Positions 22,911-24,504 of a DNA stretch of 24,504 nucleotides are shown here, in pieces. The notes under the pieces are model-generated. The model searched no databases. It had not been told where the DNA came from and worked only from the letters and a program-made list of their open reading frames with translations. The position numbers and the translations under genes were made by a program. Position 1 is the first letter of the stretch. Each line of letters starts with the position of its first letter. The DNA comes from an uncultured Ruminococcus sp. (GTDB taxonomy: Bacteria; Bacillota; Clostridia; Oscillospirales; CAG-272). Location: positions 1 to 24,504 of the forward strand of contig CADAXH010000002.1 in NCBI GenBank assembly GCA_902791785.1, in the 5' to 3' direction.

Positions 22911-24029
22911 TTATTTGCCTTTTTTGAGGATAGCCATCATATCGTCGAAATCGCTGTCTGATACGAGGTTTTCTTCATCGCTTACTGTTGATACTGTCTG
23001 TGTAGCTGCTGTGTTTTCTGTTGCTGCCACAGGTGTCGGCTGCTGAACTGCAGCTGCCGGTTTTGTATCGTCAGGTGAACGGAAGCCTGTTGCAATGACT
23101 GTAACTTTGATTGTGTCTTCAAGGCTGTTGTCAAATGCTTCACCCCAGATGATCTTAGCATCAGGATGTGCTTCGTTTGTGATCATTGATGTTGCTGTTT
23201 CAACTGCGTCAAGGCTGATGTCCGGGCAACCTGTTACGTTAACAAGGATACCTGTTGCGCCTGAAATTGTTGTTTCAAGAAGCGGGCTTGTGATAGCCAT
23301 CTTAGCAGCTGTCTCAGCTTTGTCTCTGCCTGAACCTGTGCCTACGCCCATGTGAGCGAAGCCTGCATCACGCATAACTGCGGATACATCGTTGAAGTCA
23401 AGGTTAACAACACCAGGAATGTTGATAAGGTCTGAAATGCTCTGAACACCGTGACGGAGTACGTCATCTGCATATTCAAATGCATTTGCAAGAGTGATTC
23501 TGTTTTCAGAAATCTGTTTAAGTCTTTCGTTAGGAATTACGATAAGTGAGTCAACGTAGTCGCGGAGATGAACGATTCCTTCTTCTGCCTGGATCATACG
23601 TTTTCTTCCTTCGAAAGAGAAGGGCTTGGTAACGAAGCCAACTGTAAGGATTCCCATTTCCTTAGCAACTTTGGCTACGACCGGAGCAGCACCTGTTCCT
23701 GTACCGCCGCCCATACCTGTTGTGATGAATACCATATCTGCGCCGCGGATAACATCTGCGATGCTGTCAATGCTTTCTTCAGCAGCACGTTTGCCTACGT
23801 CAGGATCTGAACCAGCGCCGTGGCCCTTTGTGAGCTTTTCACCAATTGCAATCTTTGTTGTTGCGCTTGATGTCAGAAGAACCTGCTTGTCGCAGTTAAC
23901 TGTGATAAAGTCAACACCCTGGATGTTGGACTGAATCATACGATTTACGGCATTACCGCCACCGCCACCGACACCGATGACTTTGATCTTAACGTTGCTT
24001 TCATAATTGTCGTTGAATTCAAATGGCAT
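22911..24029 (-). CDS. ftsZ: Cell division GTPase FtsZ
   Basis: The tubulin-like GTPase that forms the cytokinetic ring. 372 residues. Seen: N-terminal IKVIGVGGGGGNAVNRM (15-31), nucleotide signature GGGTGTG (107-113), NERL, and the T7 synergy loop NLDFNDV (209-215) with the catalytic Asp. A Pro/Thr/Ala-rich linker spans about 312-345. The extreme C-terminus (DFDDMMAILKKGK) does not match the common IPxFLRR-type peptide that binds FtsA, SepF or ZapD. The start at 24029 follows a perfect AGGAGG; a longer frame to 24140 crosses the promoter and is rejected. Transcribed from its own promoter behind the ftsQ-like gene. No ftsA is adjacent, as is usual in Clostridia. Confidence 0.97.
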   Translation of the reverse strand: MPFEFNDNYESNVKIKVIGVGGGGGNAVNRMIQSNIQGVDFITVNCDKQVLLTSSATTKIAIGEKLTKGHGAGSDPDVGKRAAEESIDSIADVIRGADMVFITTGMGGGTGTGAAPVVAKVAKEMGILTVGFVTKPFSFEGRKRMIQAEEGIVHLRDYVDSLIVIPNERLKQISENRITLANAFEYADDVLRHGVQSISDLINIPGVVNLDFNDVSAVMRDAGFAHMGVGTGSGRDKAETAAKMAITSPLLETTISGATGILVNVTGCPDISLDAVETATSMITNEAHPDAKIIWGEAFDNSLEDTIKVTVIATGFRSPDDTKPAAAVQQPTPVAATENTAATQTVSTVSDEENLVSDSDFDDMMAILKKGK

Positions 24030-24084
24030 AATATAACCTCCTGTAATTTCTCCAAAAAATAACTCCAATTTGAGATACACTCTA

Positions 24085-24113
24085 ATAATAAAATAAAAAA
24101 AATAATTTTGCAA
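24085..24113 (-). promoter_or_regulatory. Sigma-A promoter of ftsZ
   Basis: Minus strand: TTGCAA (24108-24113), 17-base spacer, TATTAT (24085-24090, 5 of 6 to TATAAT), giving a leader of about 50 bases. The -35 is part of a small inverted repeat, TTTGC-TATT-GCAAA. Confidence 0.72.
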
Positions 24114-24120
24114 TAGCAAA

Positions 24121-24168
24121 TAATAAAAATACGCGCGCATTTTTAAAAAAACACGCGCATTTTTATTA
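24121..24168 (-). terminator. CGCG-armed hairpin between the ftsQ-like gene and ftsZ
   Basis: Arms 24121-24135 and 24154-24168 are inverted repeats of 15 bases with one difference, which is a G-U pair in the minus-strand RNA but A-C in the plus strand. So the structure fits a minus-strand transcript. The outer stem is A/U-rich and the inner stem is CGCG; the loop is 18 bases. The 3' arm ends in UAUUUUUAUUAUUUG. It begins 10 bases after the ftsQ-like stop. Likely a terminator that separates ftsQ from ftsZ; an operator or processing site is also possible. Confidence 0.55.
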
Positions 24169-24178
24169 AAAATTTTGA

Positions 24179-24504
24179 TTAAGCTCCTCCGGTTATCTGA
24201 AAAGACACTTCATCGGGCGAATATGCATACAGCACTCCGGTGACATTCGGTGTATTGCTGCTTATATATTCGATCGCTTTTATACAAGTGCTTATTTTTT
24301 TGGACAAATCCTTGTGAGAGCCAAATACAAGTGTATACTTGTTGTTATACAAAACCTCCAGATCGTACTTGCTTTTGAGTGAAAAGCGGCTGATTCCGTC
24401 TCCGAGTCCGGATTCGGTCAGGGTTTTGAGTATCTCTTCGTACTCTGTTATCACCCCGTCGTCCAGCTCAAGCTTCTTTCCGATTTCACATGTCTTGAGT
24501 TTGG
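24179..24504 (-). CDS. ftsQ: Cell division protein FtsQ/DivIB-like, C-terminal part (runs off the window)
   Basis: An open frame that enters from the right edge without a start codon and ends at a TAA at 24179-24181. About 107 residues are visible. The sequence (residues around YDLEVLYNNKYTLVFGSHKDLSKKI, then KAIEYI and a short TGVLYAYSPDEVSF end) follows the beta-domain layout of FtsQ/DivIB C-termini, where a strand pair is followed by L-x-x-K-I and a final substrate-facing strand. The call also rests on its position directly upstream of ftsZ on the same strand. A GTG at 24454 is inside the frame and is not taken as the start because the frame stays open to the edge. Confidence 0.6.
   Translation of the reverse strand, partial: KLKTCEIGKKLELDDGVITEYEEILKTLTESGLGDGISRFSLKSKYDLEVLYNNKYTLVFGSHKDLSKKISTCIKAIEYISSNTPNVTGVLYAYSPDEVSFQITGGA

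Noticed and set aside
24061..24178. AT-rich stretch upstream of ftsZ as a replication origin
   Set aside because: No DnaA boxes (TTATCCACA-like) were seen and no dnaA or dnaN is near; the stretch is explained by the ftsZ promoter and a hairpin.
1..24504. Mobile elements, CRISPR arrays, tRNA/rRNA genes, riboswitches
   Set aside because: I looked for integrase or transposase motifs, terminal inverted repeats, regular spaced repeats, cloverleaf-like segments and long structured leaders, and found none that held up. The intergenic gaps are short and explained by promoters and terminators.

Overview
The window reads as the chromosome of a low-to-mid GC Gram-positive anaerobe of the class Clostridia. 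The Oscillospiraceae/Ruminococcaceae-like gut or rumen lineage is my best guess. The basis is AGGAGG-type ribosome binding sites, AGA-rich arginine codons, intrinsic terminators, FtsQ-FtsZ, an endonuclease-type MutL, MiaB-MutS-MutL linkage, YqeG, YajC, and a domain-permuted GH3 glycosidase of the kind known from rumen Clostridia. There is no integrase, transposase, phage gene, CRISPR array, tRNA or rRNA. No gene-free stretch exceeds 300 bases; the longest are 4971-5211 (small ORF and promoters), 21207-21413 (divergent promoters) and 24030-24178 (ftsZ promoter and a hairpin).

Layout. (1) 5-4970, minus strand: a three-gene operon of a STAS-domain anti-sigma-factor-antagonist-like protein, a single-module NRPS-like protein (adenylation, carrier, condensation-type domain) and a type-B carboxylesterase with a C-terminal membrane anchor. 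The genes are tightly packed. This is the least explained part of the window and the best candidate for an undescribed pathway. (2) 5095-6770, plus strand: a possible 32-residue ORF, then a CstA-family peptide/pyruvate transporter, closed by a strong terminator. (3) 6806-17749, plus strand: one long operon, miaB-mutS-mutL-tgt-GH10-GH3, with gaps of 1 to 15 bp. It has one promoter, whose -10 lies in a 14-bp Fur/PerR-like palindrome, and one terminator. It combines two tRNA-modification enzymes, mismatch repair and two cytoplasmic glycosidases that probably finish breakdown of imported xylo- or gluco-oligosaccharides. (4) 21267-17809, minus strand: yajC, then a terminator-like hairpin, then yqeG overlapping a YhaN-like SMC/Rad50-type ATPase with an internal membrane hairpin. 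(5) 21345-22898, plus strand: pcp (pyroglutamyl peptidase I) and a lipoprotein of unknown function. (6) 24504-22911, minus strand: the C-terminal end of an FtsQ/DivIB-like protein, a CGCG-armed hairpin, the ftsZ promoter and ftsZ. ftsZ converges on the lipoprotein gene at a shared bidirectional terminator.

Most genes are ordinary housekeeping genes with all key residues visible. The unusual points are the STAS/NRPS/esterase operon, the permuted GH3 attached to the mismatch-repair operon, the palindrome over the miaB promoter, the small ORF before cstA, and the hairpin between ftsQ and ftsZ.
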